The position numbers were made by a program, and so were the translations under genes. The notes beneath the pieces are model-generated. The model saw only the letters and a list, made by a program, of their open reading frames with translations. It searched no databases and had not been told where the DNA came from. Below, piece by piece: positions 1 through 5,340 of a DNA stretch of 6,030 nt; positions within the stretch are counted from its first letter, which is position 1; each line of letters begins with the position of its first letter. The stretch is taken from positions 1 to 6,030 of the forward strand of contig CAAEMG010000091.1 of NCBI GenBank assembly GCA_900757025.1. The letters run 5' to 3'. Source of the DNA: Clostridia bacterium (GTDB lineage Bacteria > Bacillota > Clostridia > Lachnospirales > Anaerotignaceae).

Positions 1-12
1 AGGCATTTATGA

Positions 13-42
13 TTTAAAATAAAATACTTGTAAAGGTATGAT
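13..42 (+). promoter_or_regulatory. possible weak promoter for the DUF554 gene
   Basis: TTTAAA at 13-18 and TATGAT at 37-42 are separated by 18 bases and lie about 50 bases before the start of the membrane protein gene. The -10 matches 5 of 6 consensus bases and the -35 matches 4 of 6. In such AT-rich DNA this could be chance; another -10-like TATACT at 63-68 has no good -35. All three plus-strand frames are closed by position 22, so at most a few C-terminal codons of an upstream gene could be present at the left edge. Confidence 0.25.
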
Positions 43-93
43 GAATGTGCTTAAATATTTCTTATACTAATGAAAAAGTGAGGTATGAGAAAA

Positions 94-807
94 ATGCACG
101 GCTTGGGAACATTAATAAATATGGCTGCAATAGCTGGCGGCGGAATAATTGGACTTCTTTTTGGCAAAAGGTTTGAAAAAAGATTTCAAGAAATACTTAT
201 GACTGCTGTGGGAGCCTGCGTTATATTTGTGGGAGTAGACGGTGTGCTTGAAAAAATGCTTTCTGTAAGCGGAGACCATCTTCAAAGTGGCGGAACCGTA
301 ATGATGATAGGCTGTATGGCAATAGGCGCAATAATAGGCGAATTTATGAAAATTGAGCAGAGAATGGAAAAATTCGGAGTATGGCTCAAGAAAAAATCGG
401 GAAGTGAAAATGACGGAGATTTCGTTGACGGTTTTGTTACAGCTTCTCTTACAGTGTGCATAGGCGCAATGGCTGTTGTAGGCGCTATAAACGACGGAAT
501 ATACGGAGATTATTCTGTGCTTGCGGCAAAAGCAATTGTAGACCTTATTATAATATTGGTTATGACGGCATCAATGGGAAAGGGCTGTATATTTTCGGCA
601 ATACCGGTTGGCATATTTCAGGGAACGATAACATTGGCAGCAAGATTATTTGAGCCTATAATGACAGAAAAGGCATTGAATAATTTATCACTTGTTGGTT
701 CGGTAATGATTTTTTGTATAGGAATAAATCTTTTATTAAATAAGAAAATAAGAGTTGCAAATATGCTGCCTTCAATTATTATTGCTGTTATGTGGGCGTT
801 TATATAA
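94..807 (+). CDS. DUF554 (YdfK/YqgA-type) integral membrane protein
   Basis: Polytopic membrane protein of 237 residues, the usual size for the DUF554 family, whose biochemical function is not established; a transport role is often supposed. The N-terminus (MHGLGTLINMAAI, then GGGIIGLLFGK) is the typical family opening. The core near residues 113-180 carries the recognisable pattern: GFVTASLTVCIGAMAVVG, then G-GD, then AIVD, then TASMGKG, then SAIPVGIFQGTITL. Hydrophobic segments fall roughly at 3-24, 34-51, 68-84, 113-131, 142-160, 166-185, 198-216 and 223-237, with a short charged loop near 86-110 (KKKSGSENDGD). I place the start at ATG 94. The AGTGAGG at 77-83 is 10 bases from it, but only one base from the upstream in-frame ATG at 85, and family members start right at this M-x-GLGT motif. 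The gene appears monocistronic, since a hairpin terminator follows 4 bases after the stop. The family call is firm; the function is unknown. Confidence 0.9.
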   Translation: MHGLGTLINMAAIAGGGIIGLLFGKRFEKRFQEILMTAVGACVIFVGVDGVLEKMLSVSGDHLQSGGTVMMIGCMAIGAIIGEFMKIEQRMEKFGVWLKKKSGSENDGDFVDGFVTASLTVCIGAMAVVGAINDGIYGDYSVLAAKAIVDLIIILVMTASMGKGCIFSAIPVGIFQGTITLAARLFEPIMTEKALNNLSLVGSVMIFCIGINLLLNKKIRVANMLPSIIIAVMWAFI

Positions 808-811
808 AAAG

Positions 812-846
812 AAAACCCTTTAAAACATTGGTTTTAAAGGGTTTTT
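812..846. terminator. bidirectional intrinsic terminator between DUF554 gene and tRNA-Arg
   Basis: A perfect 15-bp inverted repeat (812-826 with 831-845) encloses a 4-base loop ATTG. On the plus strand the right arm ends in five Ts after GGG, which serves the DUF554 gene ending at 807. On the minus strand the left arm reads as GGGTTTTCTTTTT, a longer U-rich tail that serves the convergent tRNA-Arg transcript ending at 852. One hairpin therefore plausibly ends both transcripts. Confidence 0.88.
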
Positions 847-851
847 AAAAA

Positions 852-925
<74 letters not shown>

Positions 926-947
926 ACATATCAAAACTGCAAGAATT

Positions 948-976
948 ATTCTATAATAAAAAATATATTTTGTCAA
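948..976 (-). promoter_or_regulatory. sigma-A-type promoter of tRNA-Arg
   Basis: On the minus strand a perfect -35 TTGACA (971-976) is followed by a 17-base spacer and a -10 TAGAAT (948-953). Predicted transcription would start near 941, about 16 bases before the mature tRNA 5' end at 925. Strength and placement fit a stable-RNA promoter. Confidence 0.85.
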
Positions 977-1035
977 CAAAAAAATTAAAAAATTTTATAA
1001 TAAATAAAAATAAGGTGGCAAGAAGTGTTAAACAG

Positions 1036-1064
1036 TTGACTAAATTGAGATTTGGAAGTATAAT
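1036..1064 (+). promoter_or_regulatory. sigma-A-type promoter of tRNA-Leu
   Basis: TTGACT at 1036-1041, a 17-base spacer and a perfect TATAAT at 1059-1064 lie immediately upstream of tRNA-Leu. Transcription would start near 1071, leaving a roughly 10-base 5' leader. It points away from the tRNA-Arg promoter; the roughly 60 bases between the two promoters are very AT-rich with no other feature seen. Confidence 0.85.
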
Positions 1065-1080
1065 TTTATAGCATGAATTT

Positions 1081-1164
1081 GCGGAAGTGGCGGAATGGCA
1101 GACGCGCAGGATTCAGATTCCTGTCCCTTCAGTGGTGGTGTGGGTTCAAGTCCCATCTTCCGCA
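1081..1164 (+). tRNA. tRNA-Leu (anticodon CAG)
   Basis: Class II tRNA of 84 nt. The acceptor stem GCGGAAG/CTTCCGC is perfect, with discriminator A at 1164. The anticodon arm CAGGA/TCCTG (1107-1111, 1119-1123) encloses TTCAGAT with anticodon CAG at 1114-1116, which reads CUG. A long variable arm occupies 1124-1139, as expected for leucine. The T-arm GTGGG/CCCAT encloses TTCAAGT. CCA is not encoded; the next bases are GTG. A terminator hairpin begins 7 bases later. The 3' end of a leucine tRNA is a common integration site for mobile elements, relevant to the repeat and small genes just downstream. Confidence 0.97.
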
Positions 1165-1170
1165 GTGTAA

Positions 1171-1202
1171 AACCCTTGAGAAATCAAGGGTTCTATTTTT
1201 TT
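1171..1202 (+). terminator. intrinsic terminator of tRNA-Leu
   Basis: A perfect 9-bp stem (AACCCTTGA at 1171-1179 with TCAAGGGTT at 1184-1192) is closed by a GAAA tetraloop. It is followed by CTA and a run of seven Ts (1196-1202). This is a strong Rho-independent terminator for the tRNA-Leu transcript. Confidence 0.93.
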
Positions 1203-1223
1203 GTGTTGCATTTCGTGTTGCAT
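1200..1223. repeat. 12-bp tandem repeat 3' of tRNA-Leu
   Basis: Two head-to-tail copies of TTYGTGTTGCAT lie at 1200-1211 and 1212-1223, differing only at the Y position (T in the first, C in the second). The first copy overlaps the T-run of the tRNA-Leu terminator. No further copies follow. Short direct repeats beside a tRNA 3' end can be integrase arm or core sites, but no integrase gene is in the window, so that reading is only an inference. Confidence 0.6.
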
Positions 1224-1240
1224 AGTTTTGACAAAGTTTA

Positions 1241-1268
1241 TTTACAGCATCATCTTGTAGTGTATAAT
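1241..1268 (+). promoter_or_regulatory. promoter of the glycine-rich small protein gene
   Basis: TTTACA (1241-1246), a 16-base spacer and a perfect TATAAT (1263-1268) lie 33 bases before the ATG at 1301. A perfect TTGACA also occurs at 1228-1233, but it is 29 bases from the TATAAT and so cannot pair with it. This promoter may drive the whole run of small genes up to the hairpin near 2190. Confidence 0.65.
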
Positions 1269-1300
1269 GAAAATATACATACATAAAGGTGGCGGCATAT

Positions 1301-1645
1301 ATGGCAAATATGGTAAAAAGCGGTGCTTATGCAGGAAAATTTATATATGTGCGATATAATATAGCCTGTATTGATATTGGTAAAAGACAATATGTTGATT
1401 TGGCAAAATGGAGTGTTGCCGATTACGAGGTAATAAGCGGAAATACAAGAAAAAGTATGTCAAGCAGCATAATCAGAGGAGCTATCGGCGGAGCATTGTT
1501 CGGCACACCGGGAATGATGGCAGGCGGATTATCGGCTAAGAATAAAACTATTTATACCATAGCTGTAAGGTTTAAAGACGGTAAAAGAAGTGTAATTGAA
1601 ATAGATGATAAAGCATATACGGCATTTATGGGAAGAATGATTTAA
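1301..1645 (+). CDS. hypothetical protein with glycine-rich (glycine-zipper-like) segment
   Basis: This 114-residue protein is of no family I can name. Residues 1-52 are mixed polar/hydrophobic and probably beta-rich. Residues 56-77 form a glycine-rich hydrophobic stretch with glycines at 60, 63, 64, 68, 71, 75 and 76, resembling a glycine zipper. The C-terminal part (KTIYTIAVRFKDGKRSVIEI, about 82-101) looks like a beta hairpin of the 'YKDGKRS-IE-DD' type, seen with similar glycine segments in other short Firmicute proteins. There is no signal peptide. The start is ATG 1301, because AAAGGTGG (1285-1292) sits 8 bases before it; an in-frame GTG at 1289 lies inside that site. The gene has its own promoter and is followed by two smaller ORFs. 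Membrane association through the glycine segment is possible but not shown. Confidence 0.75.
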   Translation: MANMVKSGAYAGKFIYVRYNIACIDIGKRQYVDLAKWSVADYEVISGNTRKSMSSSIIRGAIGGALFGTPGMMAGGLSAKNKTIYTIAVRFKDGKRSVIEIDDKAYTAFMGRMI

Positions 1646-1659
1646 AAACTAATAAAAAA

Positions 1660-1899
1660 CTGTATTATATTAAGAAAGAAGATATTAAAAACAGAAGAAA
1701 TGAGTTTTGCACATTGTTTGGGTTTGAATATAACGGAAAAAACGGTGATGTTGCCCCTTTTTCGGAAAATGAATTTAATTTGACATTTGACGGAGAAACT
1801 ATTACAGTACACAGCATAGATGAAGTTATTGAAACACCGTTTTTTGACGGAAAATGTTTAAATGACATTTGCGATGAAATTAACATAGCGGAATGGTAA
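1660..1899 (+). CDS. small hypothetical ORF without ATG, possibly decayed or CTG/TTG-started
   Basis: The frame is open from 1612 to the TAA at 1897-1899 but contains no ATG. From CTG 1660 it would encode 79 residues beginning LYYIKKEDIKNRRNEF; from TTG 1714 only 61. The composition looks like a real acidic soluble protein: about 27-42 reads FEYNGKNGDVAPFSEN, followed by FDGETITVHSIDEV, then FFDGKCLNDICDEI, and it ends in EW. There is no purine-rich Shine-Dalgarno at a good distance from either candidate start. It begins 14 bases after the upstream gene stops and ends 5 bases before the next ORF. I do not recognise the family. It may be a functional gene with a rare start, or one whose start codon has been lost. 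The antisense frame is hydrophobic and low in complexity, typical of a shadow. Confidence 0.45.
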   Translation: MYYIKKEDIKNRRNEFCTLFGFEYNGKNGDVAPFSENEFNLTFDGETITVHSIDEVIETPFFDGKCLNDICDEINIAEW

Positions 1900-1904
1900 A
1901 TAAA

Positions 1905-2069
1905 ATGGTTATTTTTAAATTGCTGGAAGAAACGGAAAGTATAGCGATATATAAATATTTTCCTAAAAACGACAAACATAGAATATATGCCTGCAAAGTT
2001 ATTGAGCATTTGATTGAATTTCAAAAAAATAATAAGTATGAAAAAAGTGGTTTGGTTGCTTGGTATTAA
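1905..2069 (+). CDS. 54-residue hypothetical protein ending in AWY
   Basis: Starts at ATG 1905, 5 bases after the preceding ORF's stop, and ends at TAA 2067-2069. The product is MVIFKLLEETESIAIYKYFP, then a short KNDKHR linker, then IYACKVIEHLIEFQKNNKYE, ending KSGLVAWY. The N-terminal half looks like a beta hairpin; the C-terminal half is an amphipathic helix followed by a short tail. That helix plus the G-[LMI]-V-A-W-Y ending resembles, from memory, short Clostridia hypothetical proteins that normally have a longer beta-rich middle. If so, this copy may be internally shortened. The ribosome site is weak (GCGGAATGG overlapping the previous stop), suggesting translational coupling if it is expressed. 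Function unknown. Confidence 0.55.
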   Translation: MVIFKLLEETESIAIYKYFPKNDKHRIYACKVIEHLIEFQKNNKYEKSGLVAWY

Positions 2070-2187
2070 ACTTTAAAATCGTATAGTACAGAATTTATAT
2101 AGTTTTAAGAAAATAATTATAGGCAAAAATTTTAAAATAAAAAAAATATGACCGATTGGGAAGAAAAAGAAAATTTTATATATTAAG

Positions 2188-2219
2188 AAATGCCGATTGA
2201 AAAAATACAGGCATTTTTT
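2188..2219 (+). terminator. probable intrinsic terminator after the small-gene patch
   Basis: AAATGCC (2188-2194) pairs with GGCATTT (2210-2216) around a 15-base A-rich loop, and the right arm runs into a stretch of Ts up to 2220. The stem has only 7 good pairs and the loop is large, so it is weaker than the two upstream terminators. The 278 bases from 2070 to 2347 hold this hairpin and the flippase promoter; I see no convincing gene there. Confidence 0.6.
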
Positions 2220-2276
2220 TATTACTGTATTTCAAAACTATAAAAGTAAAAATATTCTTAAAAATAAACAAATTTA

Positions 2277-2305
2277 TATACAAGTTTTTAAATAAGTTGT
2301 ATAAT
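2277..2305 (+). promoter_or_regulatory. promoter of the flippase-ligase-glycosyltransferase operon
   Basis: TATACA (2277-2282), a 17-base spacer and a perfect TATAAT (2300-2305) precede the flippase ATG by 42 bases. The -35 matches the consensus at 4 of 6 positions. It is the only promoter-like site seen before the three-gene run, whose genes overlap or are separated by only 12 bases. Confidence 0.6.
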
Positions 2306-2347
2306 AAAATGTAAAACTGCAATAACAAAATACATTTGGAGAAGAAA

Positions 2348-3919
2348 ATGGAAAAAGAAAATAACAGTACTGTTAAAGCTGTAAGCTTTATGATGATAAT
2401 TACTCTTGTGGGCAAAATATTGGGGCTTATAAGAGATCAGCTTCTTGCGGGAAACTATTCTGTAGGCATGGAGGCAAGCGCTTTTCTTACGGCAAGCAGA
2501 ATACCGAGAATATTTTTTGATGTTGTATTTGCTTCGGCAATTTCGGCAAGCTTTATACCGGTTTTTAACGAATATATGAAAAAAAGAGGAAAGCAAGAGG
2601 CTTTCCGTCTTTCAAACAATTTTATAACGGTTGTGCTTATGCTTACATCTGTTATAACTGTTTTTGGAATGATTTTTGCGCCACAGCTTACAGAGCTTTT
2701 TGCAGACGGCTTTGACGAACAGACAGCAGCTCTTTGCACAAGCCTTTTGAGAATACTTTTTCCGGCAACAATATTTACGGGGCTTGCATTTTCATTTGTG
2801 GGAATACTTCAGTCTATGGACGAATTTAATGTTCCTGCGGCAATGAGCATTGCGTCAAACCTTGTTATAATAATTTATTATATTGTATTTAATAAGAAGT
2901 TTGGAATTTACGGTCTTACGGTTGCTTTTCTTATAGGCTGGGCAGCACAGGCGATAGTTCAGCTTCCTTCTCTTATTAAAAAAGAATTTATATATAAACC
3001 GTATTTTAAGCCGAAAGATGAAGGACTTAAAAAAATAATAATGCTTATGCTTCCGGTTATGGTAAGCACATGGATACAGCCTATAAACCTTGCCATAAAC
3101 ACACGATTTGCCTCAAGGCTTTTTGAAGGCTCCGGGGTATCGGCAATAGAATATGCCAATACGCTCTATTCCATAATAGTAGGCGTTTTTGTGCTTTCAA
3201 TAGCCAATGTAATATTTCCGAAACTGTCAAGAATGACAGTGGATAACGACAGCAAAAAATTCGGGAACACTGTGGGTCTTACAATAAGGGTTATGATGTT
3301 TTTTGTTCTGCCTATGATGGCAGGGCTTATGTGTTTAAGCTCTTTGGTTGTAAACATAATATACATGAGAGGTGCATTTACGGAGTTTGCATCTTTAATT
3401 ACATCAAAGGCACTGTTTTTCTTTACTCCGGGCATGGTTGGCTTTGCTGTGCAGGCAATACTGAGCAGGGCTTTTTATGCGGAGCAGAACGGAAAAATTC
3501 CACTTATAAGCGGAATAATTTCAATAGGCGTTAATGTGGCGTTATGTGTTATGCTTACGGAAAAAATGGACGTAGGCGGTCTTGCTTTTGCGTCGACAGT
3601 AAGCCAAAGTGTTTCGGCAGTTGTGCTTGTAGTGCCTATGCAAAAGAAAAACAAAATATTTGACAAAGAATTTGTTTGTGAAGTAATAAAAATGATAATA
3701 TGCACAGTTATTATGGCAGCTGTGGTTATAGCGGTTAAAGCTGTTGCGCTGCCGATGCTTCCAAGTGGATTTATAGGAAATGTAATATGTGCATCTGTAT
3801 GTGTTGCGCTTGGCGGAGCTGTATATGCCGTTTTGTCATATATACTTAAAATACAGGAGGCACTTATGGCTGTGGATATGATTTTTAAAATATTGAGAAA
3901 GGAAAGAAAAAATAAATGA
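2348..3919 (+). CDS. murJ: MurJ/MviN-family lipid-linked glycan flippase
   Basis: A 523-residue polytopic membrane protein of the MOP superfamily, of normal MurJ length and with about 14 hydrophobic segments. MurJ proteins flip lipid-linked peptidoglycan precursor (lipid II) to the outer face of the membrane. Family marks: GKILGLIRDQLLA (22-34, with R29-D30 matching E. coli R24-D25), AFLTASRIPR (45-54), a long second-half motif around INTRFAS (250-256) and YANTLY (269-274), IANVIFPKLSR (285-295), MRGAF (340-344) and SRAFYAEQNGKIP (373-385). By my alignment from memory, several charged residues of E. coli MurJ differ: R18 is K23, D39 is S44, R52 is F57 and R270 is T272. R253 and R54 lie nearby and might compensate. 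The start is ATG 2348, since GGAG at 2338-2341 is 6 bases upstream; an in-frame TTG at 2336 overlaps that site. It is followed, with a 4-base ATGA overlap, by an O-antigen ligase gene, so an exopolysaccharide flippase role is also possible. Confidence 0.88.
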   Translation: MEKENNSTVKAVSFMMIITLVGKILGLIRDQLLAGNYSVGMEASAFLTASRIPRIFFDVVFASAISASFIPVFNEYMKKRGKQEAFRLSNNFITVVLMLTSVITVFGMIFAPQLTELFADGFDEQTAALCTSLLRILFPATIFTGLAFSFVGILQSMDEFNVPAAMSIASNLVIIIYYIVFNKKFGIYGLTVAFLIGWAAQAIVQLPSLIKKEFIYKPYFKPKDEGLKKIIMLMLPVMVSTWIQPINLAINTRFASRLFEGSGVSAIEYANTLYSIIVGVFVLSIANVIFPKLSRMTVDNDSKKFGNTVGLTIRVMMFFVLPMMAGLMCLSSLVVNIIYMRGAFTEFASLITSKALFFFTPGMVGFAVQAILSRAFYAEQNGKIPLISGIISIGVNVALCVMLTEKMDVGGLAFASTVSQSVSAVVLVVPMQKKNKIFDKEFVCEVIKMIICTVIMAAVVIAVKAVALPMLPSGFIGNVICASVCVALGGAVYAVLSYILKIQEALMAVDMIFKILRKERKNK

Positions 3920-5328
3920 TTGAAAGCAGTATAGTATACAGGTTTTTTGCCGGAATAGGAAATGTTTTGCTTAAATTTATAAACGGCAGCTTTCTTGTGG
4001 ACAAGTTTTTGACCGAGGACAGTTCGGCACAGGCTGAAACGGAGGGAAGCATATTTTATAAAATATATTCTTTTTTAAGAAACATATTATCGGCAATATT
4101 TTCTTTTCTTCGTTTTGACAGGCTTTTTGAAGGCAGTATATTTAAAATGAACTTTTTGTGGATGGCAATTACTGCTGTTTTTGCACCTATAGTTCCTACA
4201 AAGCTGGTTATTCTTATGGCTGCGGCAGGTTTTGGTTCGCTGCTACTTGCTATTGTCTGTGACAGAAAAAAAGAGCTGAAATTTAACTCTGTAAACAAAT
4301 TTATTTATATTTATGCAGGTGTATATCTTTTCAGCATATTTGCGTCGGTTGATGTAAGGGGAAGTCTTTTCGGCGGCTTTCTTACGGTGTTTTTTGTGCT
4401 TTTTGCCGTTGTTGCCGAAAATGCCTTTGAAACAAAGCTTCAGGTAAAGGGGCTTATGTTTGTTATGTGCGGAATTGGCGTATTGGTATCCTTATACGGA
4501 TTTTATCAGTATATGTTCCAGAGTAAGTTCGGCGGAGTATGGGTTGACACGGAAATGTTTGAAAGCATTTCATTCAGAGTTTATTCAACTCTTGAAAATC
4601 CTAATGTTTTGGGCGAATATTTCCTTTTGATTATTCCTTTTGCCGTTGCCGGATTTTTTGTAAGCAAACAGCTTATTTTAAGGCTTTACTATTTAGGCTG
4701 CGGTGCTGTTATGATGCTTTGCCTTATACTTACCTATTCAAGAGGCTGTTATATAGGTATACTTGTTGCGGCGGCTGTATTTTTGGTGCTTTTGGACAGA
4801 AGATTTATTATACTTGGTGTTTTCGGACTTTTGGCACTGCCTTTTGTGCTTCCGGAAACAATTATCCACCGTTTTATGAGCATAGGCAACATGAGCGACT
4901 CTTCAACAAGCTACCGTGTTTATATATGGATGGGTACAATAAATATGCTTAAAGATTACTGGCTGTGCGGAATTGGACCCGGTCAGAGTGCGTATAACAA
5001 GGTTTATCCTTTCTACGGATACAACGAAATAAGCGCACCTCACTCACACAATACATTTTTACAAATTATGTGTGATACGGGAATTGTGGGCATTATAGTA
5101 TTTTTAGTTACCATATATCAGTATTTTAAATCGCTTTTTACTTCATATTTAAAGGAAGAAAGTTTTGAAGCAAAGGTGTTTATGATTTCGTCAATGTCAG
5201 GGGTTTCGGCTTTCCTTGTGCAGAGCCTTTTTGACTATACATTCTATAACTATCGTGTAATGCTTTTGTTCTGGATATTTATAGGCATGGGTCTTGCGTT
5301 TACACGTTATTCGCAGCTTAAAGATTAA
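3916..5328 (+). CDS. O-antigen ligase/polymerase family (Wzy_C) membrane protein
   Basis: Polytopic membrane protein of 470 residues. Members transfer or polymerise lipid-linked glycans on the outer face of the membrane (WaaL-like ligase, Wzy-like polymerase, or glycoprotein oligosaccharyl transferase); sequence alone does not separate these. Diagnostic motifs: RVYSTLENPNVLGEY (221-235), TYSRG (273-277) opening the Wzy_C region, SYRVYIW (332-338), GIGPGQSAY (352-360) before a long extracellular loop, and APHSHNTFLQI (374-384). The last holds the H-x-H-N signature that contains the conserved histidine of WaaL proteins. Hydrophobic segments run from about residue 80 to 465. The first 80 residues are not ordinary membrane spans but an amphipathic region with repeated SI[FV]-aromatic units. 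The gene starts at ATG 3916 inside an ATGA overlap with the flippase stop, so translation is probably coupled; AAAGG at 3898-3902 is a rather distant ribosome site. The next gene begins 12 bases after the stop. Confidence 0.9.
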   Translation: MIESSIVYRFFAGIGNVLLKFINGSFLVDKFLTEDSSAQAETEGSIFYKIYSFLRNILSAIFSFLRFDRLFEGSIFKMNFLWMAITAVFAPIVPTKLVILMAAAGFGSLLLAIVCDRKKELKFNSVNKFIYIYAGVYLFSIFASVDVRGSLFGGFLTVFFVLFAVVAENAFETKLQVKGLMFVMCGIGVLVSLYGFYQYMFQSKFGGVWVDTEMFESISFRVYSTLENPNVLGEYFLLIIPFAVAGFFVSKQLILRLYYLGCGAVMMLCLILTYSRGCYIGILVAAAVFLVLLDRRFIILGVFGLLALPFVLPETIIHRFMSIGNMSDSSTSYRVYIWMGTINMLKDYWLCGIGPGQSAYNKVYPFYGYNEISAPHSHNTFLQIMCDTGIVGIIVFLVTIYQYFKSLFTSYLKEESFEAKVFMISSMSGVSAFLVQSLFDYTFYNYRVMLLFWIFIGMGLAFTRYSQLKD

Positions 5329-5333
5329 GGAGG
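5327..5333 (+). promoter_or_regulatory. strong Shine-Dalgarno deciding a TTG start
   Basis: AAGGAGG overlaps the TAA of the ligase gene and lies 7 bases before TTG 5341. The ATG at 5336 is only 2 bases away and hits TGA after two codons, so it cannot be the start. The site fixes the glycosyltransferase start at TTG and suggests that translation of the two genes is coupled. Confidence 0.85.
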
Positions 5334-5340
5334 AAATGTT

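Noticed and set aside
1228..1268. TTGACA at 1228-1233 as the -35 of the TATAAT at 1263
   Set aside because: The spacing of 29 bases is too long for sigma-A; TTTACA at 1241 with 16 bases is the better partner.
1095..1286. 63-codon open frame starting inside tRNA-Leu
   Set aside because: Begins within the tRNA and reads through the terminator and the tandem repeat; no independent start signals.
1665..2024. 119-codon minus-strand open frame opposite the two small ORFs
   Set aside because: Phe/Ser/Asn-rich low-complexity product typical of the reverse strand of AT-rich genes; the plus-strand ORFs have far more protein-like composition, and no promoter or ribosome site was seen.
2148..2243. Two mini-frames in the same register (12 and 17 codons from ATG 2148 and ATG 2190) separated by one TAA, as if a small gene had a nonsense codon
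   Set aside because: Too short to judge; the second frame overlaps the terminator hairpin and its T-run, and there is no supporting similarity I can recognise.
2176..2596. Minus-strand open frames of 79 and 102 codons
   Set aside because: Antisense to the flippase gene and its promoter; Phe/Leu/Lys-rich products without start signals.
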